Of a DNA stretch of 64,000 nucleotides, positions 34,147 to 42,417 are shown piece by piece. The notes beneath the pieces were generated by a model. The model did not search any database, was not told the origin of the DNA, and saw only the letters and a program-made list of their open reading frames with translations. The translations under genes and the position numbers were made by a program. The stretch's first letter is position 1. Every line of letters starts with the position of its first letter. Source of the DNA: Planctomycetota bacterium (GTDB lineage Bacteria > Planctomycetota > UBA1135 > GCA-002686595); assembly GCA_016795325.1 (NCBI GenBank), contig JAEUHY010000053.1:293301-357300 (forward strand), given 5' to 3'.

Positions 34147-36624
34147 TCAGTCCAAACGGCGCGCAGCGCGCACGCCCCACATCGGCGCCACGTACGTCGG
34201 CAGAGTTCCGTTGCGCGCCGCGCTGCGGCAGTTCGCGGGATTGTGCGAGAACGAGCCGCCGCGCTGCACGCGCGTGGGCTCGCGGCCCTCGAACAATCCG
34301 TCGCCCGCGCGCGGCGCGACCTGCGCGAGGTCTTCCCACGTGTCGCGGCACCACTCCATCACGTTGCCGTGCACGTCGTGCAGACCGAACGCGTTGGGGG
34401 CGAAGCTGCCCACGGGCGCGGGCCCCAGGAAGCCGTCGTCGAGTCCGAGTTCGTTGGGCCAGTTCGCTCCGCCGCGCGCGGCCGCCGCGTCGGCCACGTT
34501 CGCACTGCCCTGCAGGGACTCGAACGTATCGCCGGTGCTGAACGCGCTCGTCGTGCCGGCGCGCGCGGCGTACTCCCACTGCGCTTCGCTCGGAAGTTGT
34601 AGGTCGAGTTCGTTCAGCACCCGCGTGGCCAGCTCCCACGAGACGGTTTCCACGGGAAATCGCCCGCGTTGCGACTCCGACGCGGCGGCGTCCGTGCTCA
34701 GAGCCGACGGATCGAAGCCGGCCTGCCGAAGGAACTGAGCGCGCGTCAACTCGTGTTTGGCGATCAAGCACGGCGCGAGCGTCACGCGTTGCAGCGGTCC
34801 GTCCCACTCGCCGCACCAAGGGTCGACGTTCGGTGAGCCGGCGGGGCGCGCCTCGCTCGGCCGTTCGCAACCCAGCGTGAACTCTCCCGGCGGAAGGAGC
34901 ACGAGCACGATCGCCGACGCGCCGTCGAGCGCGAGCTCTCCACGCTCGTCGCGCGCGGGCGCGGCGCCGCTGGCGAGGTGCGCGAACTCCTCGAGACGCG
35001 AGCGCGGATCCGGGCCGAGCGGCGCGAGTCCGACCTGGGGGCGCAGCTCGAAGCCTGCGAAACGCGCGTCGGCGCGCACGCGTTCGGCCGCGGCCCGCCA
35101 CGCGTCGGCTTGGCTCTCGACGCTGCGCGCGCGCAGTTCCCGCGCGAACACCAGGCGCTGCTCGACGCTCGGCCGCAGCTCGGCGAGCTGGTCGAGCGTC
35201 TCCAGCAGCCGGTCGAGTTGCGCGACGAGCCACGCGCGCGCGGCTTGGTTCTCGAGCGCGTCGGGGTCCAGATCCGTGCGTCCCTCGAGCCCCACGCGCG
35301 CATCGACGTGGCGGGTGCGGTGGGCGAGCACTTCCGCCGTGCTCGCGAGCCAGGCCTCCAGCGCGGGGACGCGTTCGGGAGTCGCGGGCCACAACGTCGC
35401 AGCCTGGGCGAGCAGATCGGCCGCGAGGGTCTGGTCGGAGAGCTGGCCGACGTCGCGCACGAGTGCGTCGCGTCGGGCGAGCGCCTCGCGCGTGCGCGAG
35501 AGCAGCAGCGAGGTGGTGACGAGCGCCGCGACGAGCACCAGCGCGAGCGTCGCGAGGCTCGCTGCGAGTTTGCGGTTGCGCTCCGCCCAGCGGCGCAGCT
35601 TGAGCGTCGCCGAGGCCGGGCGTGCTCGGATGGGCTCGCGCCGCCGCACGCGCGCGAGTTCCTCGGCGAAATCGCGCGCGCTCTGGTAGCGGCGTTGCGG
35701 ATCCTTCTCGAGCGCGGTGGCGAGCACCACGCCAAGCTCGCGCGGAAGGTGCGGCGCCAGCGAGCGAGCGTCGGGCGCGGGTTCGTCGAGGATCGCGCGC
35801 ACGACGAGCTCGCGCGTCGGCGCATCGAACGGACGCGCGCCGGTCACGAGCTCGAACGCGCTCACGCCCAGCGACCAGACGTCGGCGCGGCGGTCGCAAC
35901 GTTCGCCGCGCAGCACCTCGGGCGCCATGTAGGCCGGCGTCCCGAGCGCGTCGCCGGTCAGCGTGAGCTGCACGAGCTCGTCGCCGCGCGCGATGCCGAA
36001 GTCGAGCAACACCGGCTGGCCGGTGGGTTCGAGCATGATGTTGCCCGGCTTCACATCGCGGTGCACGACGCCCGCTTCGTGCGCTTCGTGCAGTGCGAGG
36101 CTCACGCGTTCGAGCCAGTCGAGACGCTGTTCGAGCGGATCGGCCGCACGCCGTGCGATGCGCCGCTCGAGCGTTTCGCCGGCGACGTAGCGCATCGCGA
36201 TCCAAGCCTGCCGCTCGTCGGCGCCGACGTCGTAGATCGGGCAAAGGCCCGGGTGGCTCACACGCGATGCGGCTTGCGCTTCGCGGCGCAGGCGCGGCGC
36301 GAGGTCTTCGGCGCCCGGGGGCCGCGGCGCCACCTTCAGCGCGACCTGGCGGCCGAAGCGCGTGTCCTCGGCCAGCCACACGACCGCCTGTCCGCCGCGG
36401 CCGAGCTCACGCAGCAAGCGGTAGGGGCCGAGCGTGTCGCTTGCGTCGCTCTCCTGCGGCGCTTCGATGCCGCAGGCCTGTGCATACGCCGCGGCGATCT
36501 GCGCATCCGCGCCGGGAAAGCGCGTCAAGTAGTCCGTCAGAGGGCGCTCACGTCCCTCGGCGCGATCGTTGGCGAACGCCACGAGGAACTCGAGCAGCGT
36601 GTCGTTCAGCTCGTGTCGTTCCAC
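34147..36624 (-). CDS. Ser/Thr protein kinase fused to a formylglycine-generating-enzyme-like (SUMF1) domain
   Basis: An 825-aa Hanks-type kinase. The kinase domain covers residues ~70-345 (LGRGGQAVVWLA, VALKVAP, HRDVKPGN from 188, LLDFGIARG, GTPAYMAPEVLRG). One transmembrane helix follows near 355-377 (LATLALVLVAALVTTSLLL), then a helical ~190-residue region, then an FGE/SUMF1-type domain from ~565 to the end (MEWCRDTWE, RGGSFSHNPANCRSAARNG). The redox-active Cys pair of true formylglycine-generating enzymes is not evident, so this domain is more likely a binding or sensor module. The start is set at GTG 36624; the frame is open further upstream into the pseudogene remnant. Confidence 0.88.
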   Translation of the reverse strand: MERHELNDTLLEFLVAFANDRAEGRERPLTDYLTRFPGADAQIAAAYAQACGIEAPQESDASDTLGPYRLLRELGRGGQAVVWLAEDTRFGRQVALKVAPRPPGAEDLAPRLRREAQAASRVSHPGLCPIYDVGADERQAWIAMRYVAGETLERRIARRAADPLEQRLDWLERVSLALHEAHEAGVVHRDVKPGNIMLEPTGQPVLLDFGIARGDELVQLTLTGDALGTPAYMAPEVLRGERCDRRADVWSLGVSAFELVTGARPFDAPTRELVVRAILDEPAPDARSLAPHLPRELGVVLATALEKDPQRRYQSARDFAEELARVRRREPIRARPASATLKLRRWAERNRKLAASLATLALVLVAALVTTSLLLSRTREALARRDALVRDVGQLSDQTLAADLLAQAATLWPATPERVPALEAWLASTAEVLAHRTRHVDARVGLEGRTDLDPDALENQAARAWLVAQLDRLLETLDQLAELRPSVEQRLVFARELRARSVESQADAWRAAAERVRADARFAGFELRPQVGLAPLGPDPRSRLEEFAHLASGAAPARDERGELALDGASAIVLVLLPPGEFTLGCERPSEARPAGSPNVDPWCGEWDGPLQRVTLAPCLIAKHELTRAQFLRQAGFDPSALSTDAAASESQRGRFPVETVSWELATRVLNELDLQLPSEAQWEYAARAGTTSAFSTGDTFESLQGSANVADAAAARGGANWPNELGLDDGFLGPAPVGSFAPNAFGLHDVHGNVMEWCRDTWEDLAQVAPRAGDGLFEGREPTRVQRGGSFSHNPANCRSAARNGTLPTYVAPMWGVRAARRLD

Positions 36625-37373
36625 GCCTGGGTTGTACGGCGCCGCACGAATCCGCACCACGCCGTCGGTGGGTTGTGCGGCGCGGAGGCCAGCGGAGCGT
36701 GTGCGCCTTGCCGTGTGCGTCGCGGGATTCGCGCTCACCCTGCACGGAGGGAAGTTCGACGACCGACTGGCCCGGTGCGTGGTGTCGACGCGACTCGATC
36801 ACGAGGCCGCTGCGAGAGGTCCCAGCGAGGTCGACGGTTGCGTGCGGATCGCATTGGCGCTGAGCAGGCCAGTCGAACCCAAGGCTGCTGGCGAAGACCG
36901 TGCGACGCACTGCTGGATCCACACCGCTCGACGCGGGTCGCTCACCGCGAGGTCACGCAAGCCTCGACGACACTTGGCGCGCTTCCGCGCACGCAACGTG
37001 CGCTCGCCAACGCCGCGGCGGAAGGACCGAAGACTGCTTCGCTTGGCCGCAGTTCGGACGGCTACGAAGGCTGCGCCGCGCTCGTCAGGCGACGCGCGAG
37101 TGCGCTTGGATCCAATGGTTCTGGAACAGGCGGAGGCCGACCCGCGGGCGCGCGGCACGACGCCGGGGTGGAACGGGATCGACGCCCGCTCGAGCGCGTT
37201 GCGGAGCCGCGCGCGGGGCCGAGCGGGTTCGACACGCTGCTCCCAGTGGCCGGGGCGCGCTCCGGTCGGCCGCAGCTGGCATCCGCGGAACTCGACAGTG
37301 ACTGTGCTCCATCGGTGTCCACGGCGGAGCAGCGGGGCTCGGCGGGCGCGTGGGAAGCGCTCGTTGTAGTGTG
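36625..37373. other. 750-bp region between kinase and sigma-factor genes, holding a gene remnant
   Basis: No intact gene. The kinase-proximal part contains the degraded lipoprotein 3' end described at 36689-36950. The rest (about 36950-37373) has no recognisable family motif and should hold the promoter of the sigma-factor/kinase operon starting at 37374. A single arm resembling the palindrome family (GTTGTACGGCGCC near 36631) occurs without its partner arm. Confidence 0.5.
36689..36950 (-). pseudogene. Remnant of the C-terminus of the lipoprotein family at 49828-52683
   Basis: Read on the - strand, this segment gives DPHATVDLAGTSRSGLVIES and, further on, DAHGKAHTLR. The intact lipoprotein at 49828-51171 ends with EAHATIYLSGADRSGLVFES and DADGKAHTLR-stop. 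The stop codon is lost (TCA to CCA on the + strand at 36689-36691) and the frame reads on. Upstream similarity (FASSLGFDWPAQRQC against LAGSPEFEFLLRNGR) extends to about 36950 and then fades; no start or lipobox is present. It is therefore a truncated, decayed third family member left beside the kinase gene. Confidence 0.75.
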
Positions 37374-38012
37374 ATGGCGATGGCGCCCGACTCCACGGAT
37401 GTGCTGCTCGAGCGTGCTCGAGCCGGGGATCGGAACGCGTTTTCCGAGTTGCTCGCGGCGCACACGCCGGCCTTGGAACGCATGGTGAGCTTGCGCCTGG
37501 ATCCGCGGCTGGAGCGCCGAATCGAAGCCGCCGACATCGTGCAGGAGTCGCTCGCGCTCGCGGCGCAACGCTTCTCCGAGTGGTCAGCGCAGCAGCGTTA
37601 TCCGTTCGGGATGTGGCTGCGGATGCTCACGGCGCAAGCGCTGACCGACGCGCTCCGCGAGCACCACCGCCAACGGCGCGACTTGGCGCGCGAGGTGAAC
37701 GACGCACCGACCGGGCTGCACGCCACGTGCGAGCGCGCCGCCGACTGGTTGGTGTCGACGCACACGTCTCCGACCGAGGCGCTGCGGCGCGATGAAGTGC
37801 GCGCGCTCGTGCTCGCTGCTCTGGCGGGATTGGAGGACCTCGATCGAGAGGTGCTCGTGCTGCGCTACTTCGAGCAGCTCACGAATGAAGAAGCTGCAGC
37901 GGAGCTCGGCATTCACCCAGGCACGGCGAGCAAGCGTTTCGCGCGCGCCCTGCAGCGCATCCGGCCTGCGCTGCGCACCCTCGCGGACCACGGCGCCAAG
38001 GGCGAGCGATGA
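37374..38012 (+). CDS. ECF-type RNA polymerase sigma factor
   Basis: A 212-aa sigma-70-family factor. Region 2 contains RRIEAADIVQESLALAAQRF (the usual D-x-V-Q-E), followed by WLRMLTAQALTDALREHHRQ. Region 4 contains REVLVLRYFEQLTNEEAAAE and LGIHPGTASKRFARALQRI, the helix-turn-helix that reads the -35 box. ATG 37374 or the next ATG at 37380 could start it. Its stop overlaps the ATG of the kinase gene (ATGA at 38009-38012), so the two are translationally coupled. This sigma/kinase pairing is common in planctomycetes, where the kinase is thought to control the sigma factor. Confidence 0.92.
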   Translation: MAMAPDSTDVLLERARAGDRNAFSELLAAHTPALERMVSLRLDPRLERRIEAADIVQESLALAAQRFSEWSAQQRYPFGMWLRMLTAQALTDALREHHRQRRDLAREVNDAPTGLHATCERAADWLVSTHTSPTEALRRDEVRALVLAALAGLEDLDREVLVLRYFEQLTNEEAAAELGIHPGTASKRFARALQRIRPALRTLADHGAKGER

Positions 38013-40417
38013 GCGCCAGCGAAGAGGATTTCGCGGCCGCAGTCGAGCGCTTCGTCGCGCAACTGCGCTCCGCTGCGGCGGTCGGTGCACGGGAGTTCGC
38101 CGCGCGCCATCCCGAACTCGGAAGCGAGCTGCTCGCCGCACTCGAGGCGGCGGAGGACCTCGAAGTGCTGCGGGTCGTCGACGGACCTCCGCTGAGCACT
38201 GCGCTCGAACGCCTGGGGACCTTTCGTATCGAGCGTGAACTGGGCCGCGGCGGTATGGGCGTCGTGTACGCCGCGTTCGACGAGAGCCTGGGACGGAGCG
38301 TGGCGCTCAAGCTCCTGCCGCGCTCGCTGCTCTCGAGTGTCGAAGCACGCGCGCGCTTTCGCCGCGAAGCCACGCTCGCGGCGCGCCTCGATCATCCCGG
38401 GATCTGCACGGTCTACGGCGCGGGGGTGACGGACGATCAAGCGTGGATCGCGATGCGTTTGGTCGAGGGCCGATCGCTGGCGGCGGCGATTGCAGCAGCG
38501 CGAGCAGCGCGCGCGTCGACCGCAGCGCTCGGCGCGCCGTCGCGCGACGGCGGAGCGCGCTCGGTCGCACAGTGCATCGAGCGCGTGGCGCGAGCGTTGG
38601 CGGTTGCGCACTCCGCCGGTGTGATCCATCGCGACATCAAGCCTTCGAATGTGATCGTCACGCGCGACGGGGCGCCGGTGCTGGTCGACTTCGGCGTGGC
38701 TTTCGAGAGCGACTCGGATGCGCCGGGCCTGACGCGCACCGGCGAGTTCGCCGGAACTCCCGCGTACCTCGCGCCGGAGTTGATCGCAGGCGAGCGCGCG
38801 CGCGCCGACGAGCGCTGCGACGTCTACGCGCTGGGCGTGACGCTCTACGAGTGCTTGACGCTGCGCCAGCCTTTCGCCGCGCCGACGCGCGACTCGCTCT
38901 ATCGGGCGGTTCTCGGCGGTCAATCGCGCGACGTGCGGAGCTTGAACGGGGCGGTGCCACGCGAGCTGGCCGTCATCGTGGCGACGGCGATGGAGCGCGA
39001 TCCGCGGCGGCGCTACGCGAGCGCCGAAGCTTTCGCCGACGACCTCGCGGCGTTCCTAAACGGTCGCGACATCGCGGCGCGCGCGGCGGGGCCGATCGAG
39101 CGCGTGGTGCGTTGGGCCCGCCGCGAACCGCGCCAAGCTGCGTTGGCGGCGGCGCTCGCCGTCGTGGCCGTCGCGGGTTCGGCGGCGGCGGGGATGTGGC
39201 TTTCCGCGCAGAAGGACGCGCGCGTCGGGCGGCAGGCGCAGCAGGCGCGCGAGATCGAAGCCGCGCTGGTCGAGGCCTACACGGCGCTCTCGTCCTCGAG
39301 TCTCGTCGCCACGGCGCGCTTCGAGAGCGTGCTTGCGCTCGATCCGCACAATGCGGAGGCGTCCGTGGGGCTGATCCTCGCTTGCCTGCGCGCGCGCCGA
39401 GACGACCAAGCGCGCACACTGTTGCGCGATGCTCCGAGCAGCCCGGCCTTCGATCGCCTGCGCGCGATCGCCGACCACACGGTGTCGCGCAGCCAGGATG
39501 CGAATTGGCTCGAACGCGCCTCGGCCTTCGAGCTGTTCGTCGACGCGGAGGCCTTTCGGCTGGAGGGAGAACGGCGGCCTCGCAGCGAGCAGGCGCGTTG
39601 GTGGCGCAGCGCGCTCGAGCGCATCGACGAAGCCATCGTCCGCGCTCCACAGCCGCGTGCGACGTACCACCACATGCGCGTGTTCTGCGCGTCGAAGCTC
39701 GGCGACGCCGACGCCGCGCGCTCCGCGAGTCAGACCTTGGCTGCGTTGTGGCCTGACTCCGCGGTGTCGCTGTACCACGCGGGCTCGGCGCTCACGGCGT
39801 TCGATCCGCCCAAGGCCATCGAAATGCTGACGCGCTCCGCCGAGCTCGACGGCTCACGCGCGGCGACGTTCCAGTGTTTGGGCATGGCGCGTTTGCAGCT
39901 CGGCGAGTTCGAGCTGGCGCTGGCCTCGCTGGAACGAGCGCTCGCGCTCAACCCGCTCGATGTCCTGGCCTACAACGGAATCGGCGCGACGTACTTGCGG
40001 TTGAAGTGCGACGACCAGGCGCGCGGCGCGCTCTACGCCGCGCTGTCCATCGATCCGTGGTCGATCGACGCCTGGGCCAACCTGACGCTTGCGGCGAGCG
40101 ACTTCGGTGAAACGCTCGCCGCCGCCGAGCACGTGCTCGACCTCGACCCTGGGCAAGCCGGGCATCGCGCTATGTACGGCGCCGCGCTGCTCAATCTCGG
40201 CGAGGCGGCGCGTGCGCGCGATGAGTTCGCGCGGCTCATCGTCGCGGACGGCGAGAACCCGATGTACTGGTACACGTACTCGGGCGCGCTGGCGCAGAGC
40301 GGGGAGTTGCAAACGGCTTGGGACGCGTTGCAGCTCGCCAAGGGCCTGAAGGCGGACCTGCCGGGCCTGGAAGTGTTCGAAGGGCAACTGCGCGCCGCGC
40401 TCCAGACGGGCCAGTAG
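38009..40417 (+). CDS. Membrane-anchored Ser/Thr protein kinase with TPR C-terminus
   Basis: An 802-aa Hanks-type kinase coupled to the upstream ECF sigma gene. Kinase domain ~residues 70-345: LGRGGMGVVYAAF, ALKLLP, HRDIKPSN from 207, LVDFGVAFES, GTPAYLAPELIAG. A transmembrane helix near 380-400 (AALAVVAVAGSAAAGMWLS) separates it from ~400 residues of TPR-like repeats (FQCLGMARLQLGEFELALAS, LDVLAYNGIGATYLRLKCDD, LNLGEAARARDEFARLIVAD) likely to lie outside the cytoplasm. The role is probably signal sensing through protein contacts and phosphorylation of the sigma factor or other targets. Confidence 0.93.
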   Translation: MSASEEDFAAAVERFVAQLRSAAAVGAREFAARHPELGSELLAALEAAEDLEVLRVVDGPPLSTALERLGTFRIERELGRGGMGVVYAAFDESLGRSVALKLLPRSLLSSVEARARFRREATLAARLDHPGICTVYGAGVTDDQAWIAMRLVEGRSLAAAIAAARAARASTAALGAPSRDGGARSVAQCIERVARALAVAHSAGVIHRDIKPSNVIVTRDGAPVLVDFGVAFESDSDAPGLTRTGEFAGTPAYLAPELIAGERARADERCDVYALGVTLYECLTLRQPFAAPTRDSLYRAVLGGQSRDVRSLNGAVPRELAVIVATAMERDPRRRYASAEAFADDLAAFLNGRDIAARAAGPIERVVRWARREPRQAALAAALAVVAVAGSAAAGMWLSAQKDARVGRQAQQAREIEAALVEAYTALSSSSLVATARFESVLALDPHNAEASVGLILACLRARRDDQARTLLRDAPSSPAFDRLRAIADHTVSRSQDANWLERASAFELFVDAEAFRLEGERRPRSEQARWWRSALERIDEAIVRAPQPRATYHHMRVFCASKLGDADAARSASQTLAALWPDSAVSLYHAGSALTAFDPPKAIEMLTRSAELDGSRAATFQCLGMARLQLGEFELALASLERALALNPLDVLAYNGIGATYLRLKCDDQARGALYAALSIDPWSIDAWANLTLAASDFGETLAAAEHVLDLDPGQAGHRAMYGAALLNLGEAARARDEFARLIVADGENPMYWYTYSGALAQSGELQTAWDALQLAKGLKADLPGLEVFEGQLRAALQTGQ

Positions 40418-40451
40418 CGGCGAAGTTCTCGCGGATTGCCTGTCGATTTGC

Positions 40452-40508
40452 GGGCGGGGCGGCGGATTCAGGCCTCGGTTGCGCGTGGAACGCTCCACGC
40501 GCCCGCCC
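40452..40508 (+). terminator. Nested inverted repeat between kinase and FG-GAP array
   Basis: Perfect 9-bp stem GCGCGTGGA (40481-40489) / TCCACGCGC (40494-40502) with an ACGC loop, flanked by GGGCGGG (40452-40458), which can pair with CCCGCCC (40502-40508). There is no T-run. It lies 35-90 bp after the kinase stop and 55 bp before the first FG-GAP gene, so it may be a terminator or a leader structure. Confidence 0.45.
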
Positions 40509-40562
40509 AACAGCAGCCTGTCTTGGAGGGAACTCCAGCCGGGCATCGACGCCCCTTCGCCC

Positions 40563-42353
40563 ATGACTCCGCTCTCGCCGCTCGCCCTTTTCGCCGGCCT
40601 CGCCCTGGCGCCGATCCTTCCAGCGCAGACCTTGGTCCGCTCGGTCAACGGACCTGCGGCCGGAGCGCAGTTCGGCAAGGCCTGCATCGTCGTGCCCGAC
40701 CAGAACGCCGATGGCGTCAAGGACGTGCTCGTCGGAGCGCCGGGCTTCAATGGGCAGCGCGGCGCCGTGTACTGCGTGTCCGGCGCGTACCTCGCATTCG
40801 GAAGCGGAGCGATCTTTCTGTGGTCGATCACGCCCTCGGCGAACGTCGGAGATCAATTCGGAGTGTCGCTGGCCAACGTCGGTGATGTCTCGGGAGACGG
40901 AGTGATCGACTTCGTGGCCGGTCAACCGGGCTACGACTCCACCTCCACGGATGCGGGCGCGGTGCGCATGATCAACGGCAGCTCCCACGCAGTAGCAGCG
41001 CCACTGTTCTGGAACCAGGTCGGCGGCCGCATGGGGGTCTCGGTCGCGAAGGCCGCCGATCTCGACGGCGACGGGCGCGCCGAAGTTGTTGCCGGAGCGC
41101 CGGGAACCCTGCCTGGGTCGCTCGTGCTGACAGGCGCGGCCTTGCCTCTCGGAGGCATCTCCAGCGCATCGAACACGTCGGCGATCGTCGTCTTCGGTGA
41201 TGAGTGGGGGACGTCGGCCTCGGGCCGCTTCGACTACGACGGTGACGGACGCGAGGAAGTGGCGTACGGAGCTCCGGCGTTCGACTCGCCGTCGGCCCTG
41301 GAGGCCGGATCGGTCAATCTGTTTTCCTTCGCGCCCGGCGCGACGCTCCGCAGATACACGTCCACGGTCGCCGGGGAACGCCTGGGGCGGTCGGTGTCGA
41401 TGGGGCAGGACTACGACGGCGACGGCGCCGCCGACATCGTGGCGGGTGCGCCGAATGCGACCGATGTTCACGGTCATCAGGTCGGGCGCGTCGTCGTGCT
41501 CTCGGGGAAGCGAGTGTTCGACCAAACCCCGCCGTACGAGATCTACACGTTCTTCTTCGGCACGGCGACGCCTCCCGTGAACCACGCGGACCCCGATCCG
41601 AACTTCCATTTCGGCGCCTCGGTGCTCGCGTGTCCCGACCTCAACAACGACGGCGTCGGCGAGATCATCGCGGGCGCACCGGACTACTTCACGCCAGGCC
41701 TTTTGGGGGGCTTCAACTTCAGGGGCATGGTGCGCATCTACTCCGGCGCAACGGGCGCATTGCTCGCGAGCATCACGGGAGCGTCGACCGATCGACTCGG
41801 CGAGGGGCTCGCAGGTGCGGTGGACGACCTCGACGGAGACGGCTTCAAGGAGTTCGTCATCGCTGGCGCGCTGTCCGATGCGGGCGGCGTCGATAGCGGC
41901 GTGATCCGCTGCTACCGCTTGTTCCCGCTCGCGCCGTCGACCTACTGCACGAGCAAAGCGAACAGTCTGGGCTGCACGCCGGCGATCGGTTCGAGCGGAA
42001 CCCCCAGCGCGAGCTCGAGCGCTCCGTTCACCATCAGTGTGACCAATCTGGTCAATCAGAAGACGGGGCTGCTCTTCTACTCGGGGCTTCCGACGTCGCT
42101 CCTGTTCCAAGGCGGCTTCAAGTGCGTCGCCAATCCGGCGATTCGCACGCCTCCGCAAAGCTCGGGCGGAGCGCCGACGGGCGCGAGCTGCAGCGGCGCG
42201 TTCAGCTTCGACTTCAACGCATGGATCGCCAGCGGGGTCGACCCGGCGCTGTCCGCGGGGAGCGAGGTCTTCGCTCAACACTGGTCGCGCGATCCCGCTT
42301 CGCCCAGCAAGACGGGTCTTTCGAACTCGTTGCGCTTCGTGATCCACCCCTGA
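40563..42353 (+). CDS. Secreted FG-GAP repeat protein 1 with shared C-terminal domain
   Basis: A 596-aa exported protein, first of five tandem paralogues. Signal peptide MTPLSPLALFAGLALAPILPAQ; mature start TLVRSVNGPAAGAQFGKAC. Residues ~20-455 form seven integrin-like FG-GAP blades with Ca2+-binding loops (DQNADGVKDVLVGAPGF, DVSGDGVIDFVAGQPGYD, DYDGDGAADIVAGAPNA, DLNNDGVGEIIAGAPDY), probably a seven-bladed propeller. An extra HADPDPNFHFGAS segment precedes blade six. The C-terminal 138 residues (TYCTSKANSLGC to SLRFVIHP) are the shared domain. FG-GAP propellers mediate extracellular ligand or matrix contact; the ligand is unknown. 64 bp separates it from the next paralogue. Confidence 0.92.
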   Translation: MTPLSPLALFAGLALAPILPAQTLVRSVNGPAAGAQFGKACIVVPDQNADGVKDVLVGAPGFNGQRGAVYCVSGAYLAFGSGAIFLWSITPSANVGDQFGVSLANVGDVSGDGVIDFVAGQPGYDSTSTDAGAVRMINGSSHAVAAPLFWNQVGGRMGVSVAKAADLDGDGRAEVVAGAPGTLPGSLVLTGAALPLGGISSASNTSAIVVFGDEWGTSASGRFDYDGDGREEVAYGAPAFDSPSALEAGSVNLFSFAPGATLRRYTSTVAGERLGRSVSMGQDYDGDGAADIVAGAPNATDVHGHQVGRVVVLSGKRVFDQTPPYEIYTFFFGTATPPVNHADPDPNFHFGASVLACPDLNNDGVGEIIAGAPDYFTPGLLGGFNFRGMVRIYSGATGALLASITGASTDRLGEGLAGAVDDLDGDGFKEFVIAGALSDAGGVDSGVIRCYRLFPLAPSTYCTSKANSLGCTPAIGSSGTPSASSSAPFTISVTNLVNQKTGLLFYSGLPTSLLFQGGFKCVANPAIRTPPQSSGGAPTGASCSGAFSFDFNAWIASGVDPALSAGSEVFAQHWSRDPASPSKTGLSNSLRFVIHP

Positions 42354-42417
42354 CACGGCGCGCTCGGGCGCGAACCGTCGTTCCTAGTTCCTCAGTGTCG
42401 TGCGCTTCGGATATCCC

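Noticed and set aside
36629..36690. Possible fourth copy of the palindrome family (GTTGTACGGCGCC)
   Set aside because: Only one arm is recognisable; the expected reverse-complement arm is not found within 120 bp, so it is recorded as a hint, not as an element.
36625..36738. N-terminal extension of the kinase/FGE gene to GTG 36738
   Set aside because: The added residues are Arg/Ala-rich without family similarity and overlap the lipoprotein pseudogene remnant; VERHELNDTLLEFLVAF at 36624 looks like the true beginning.
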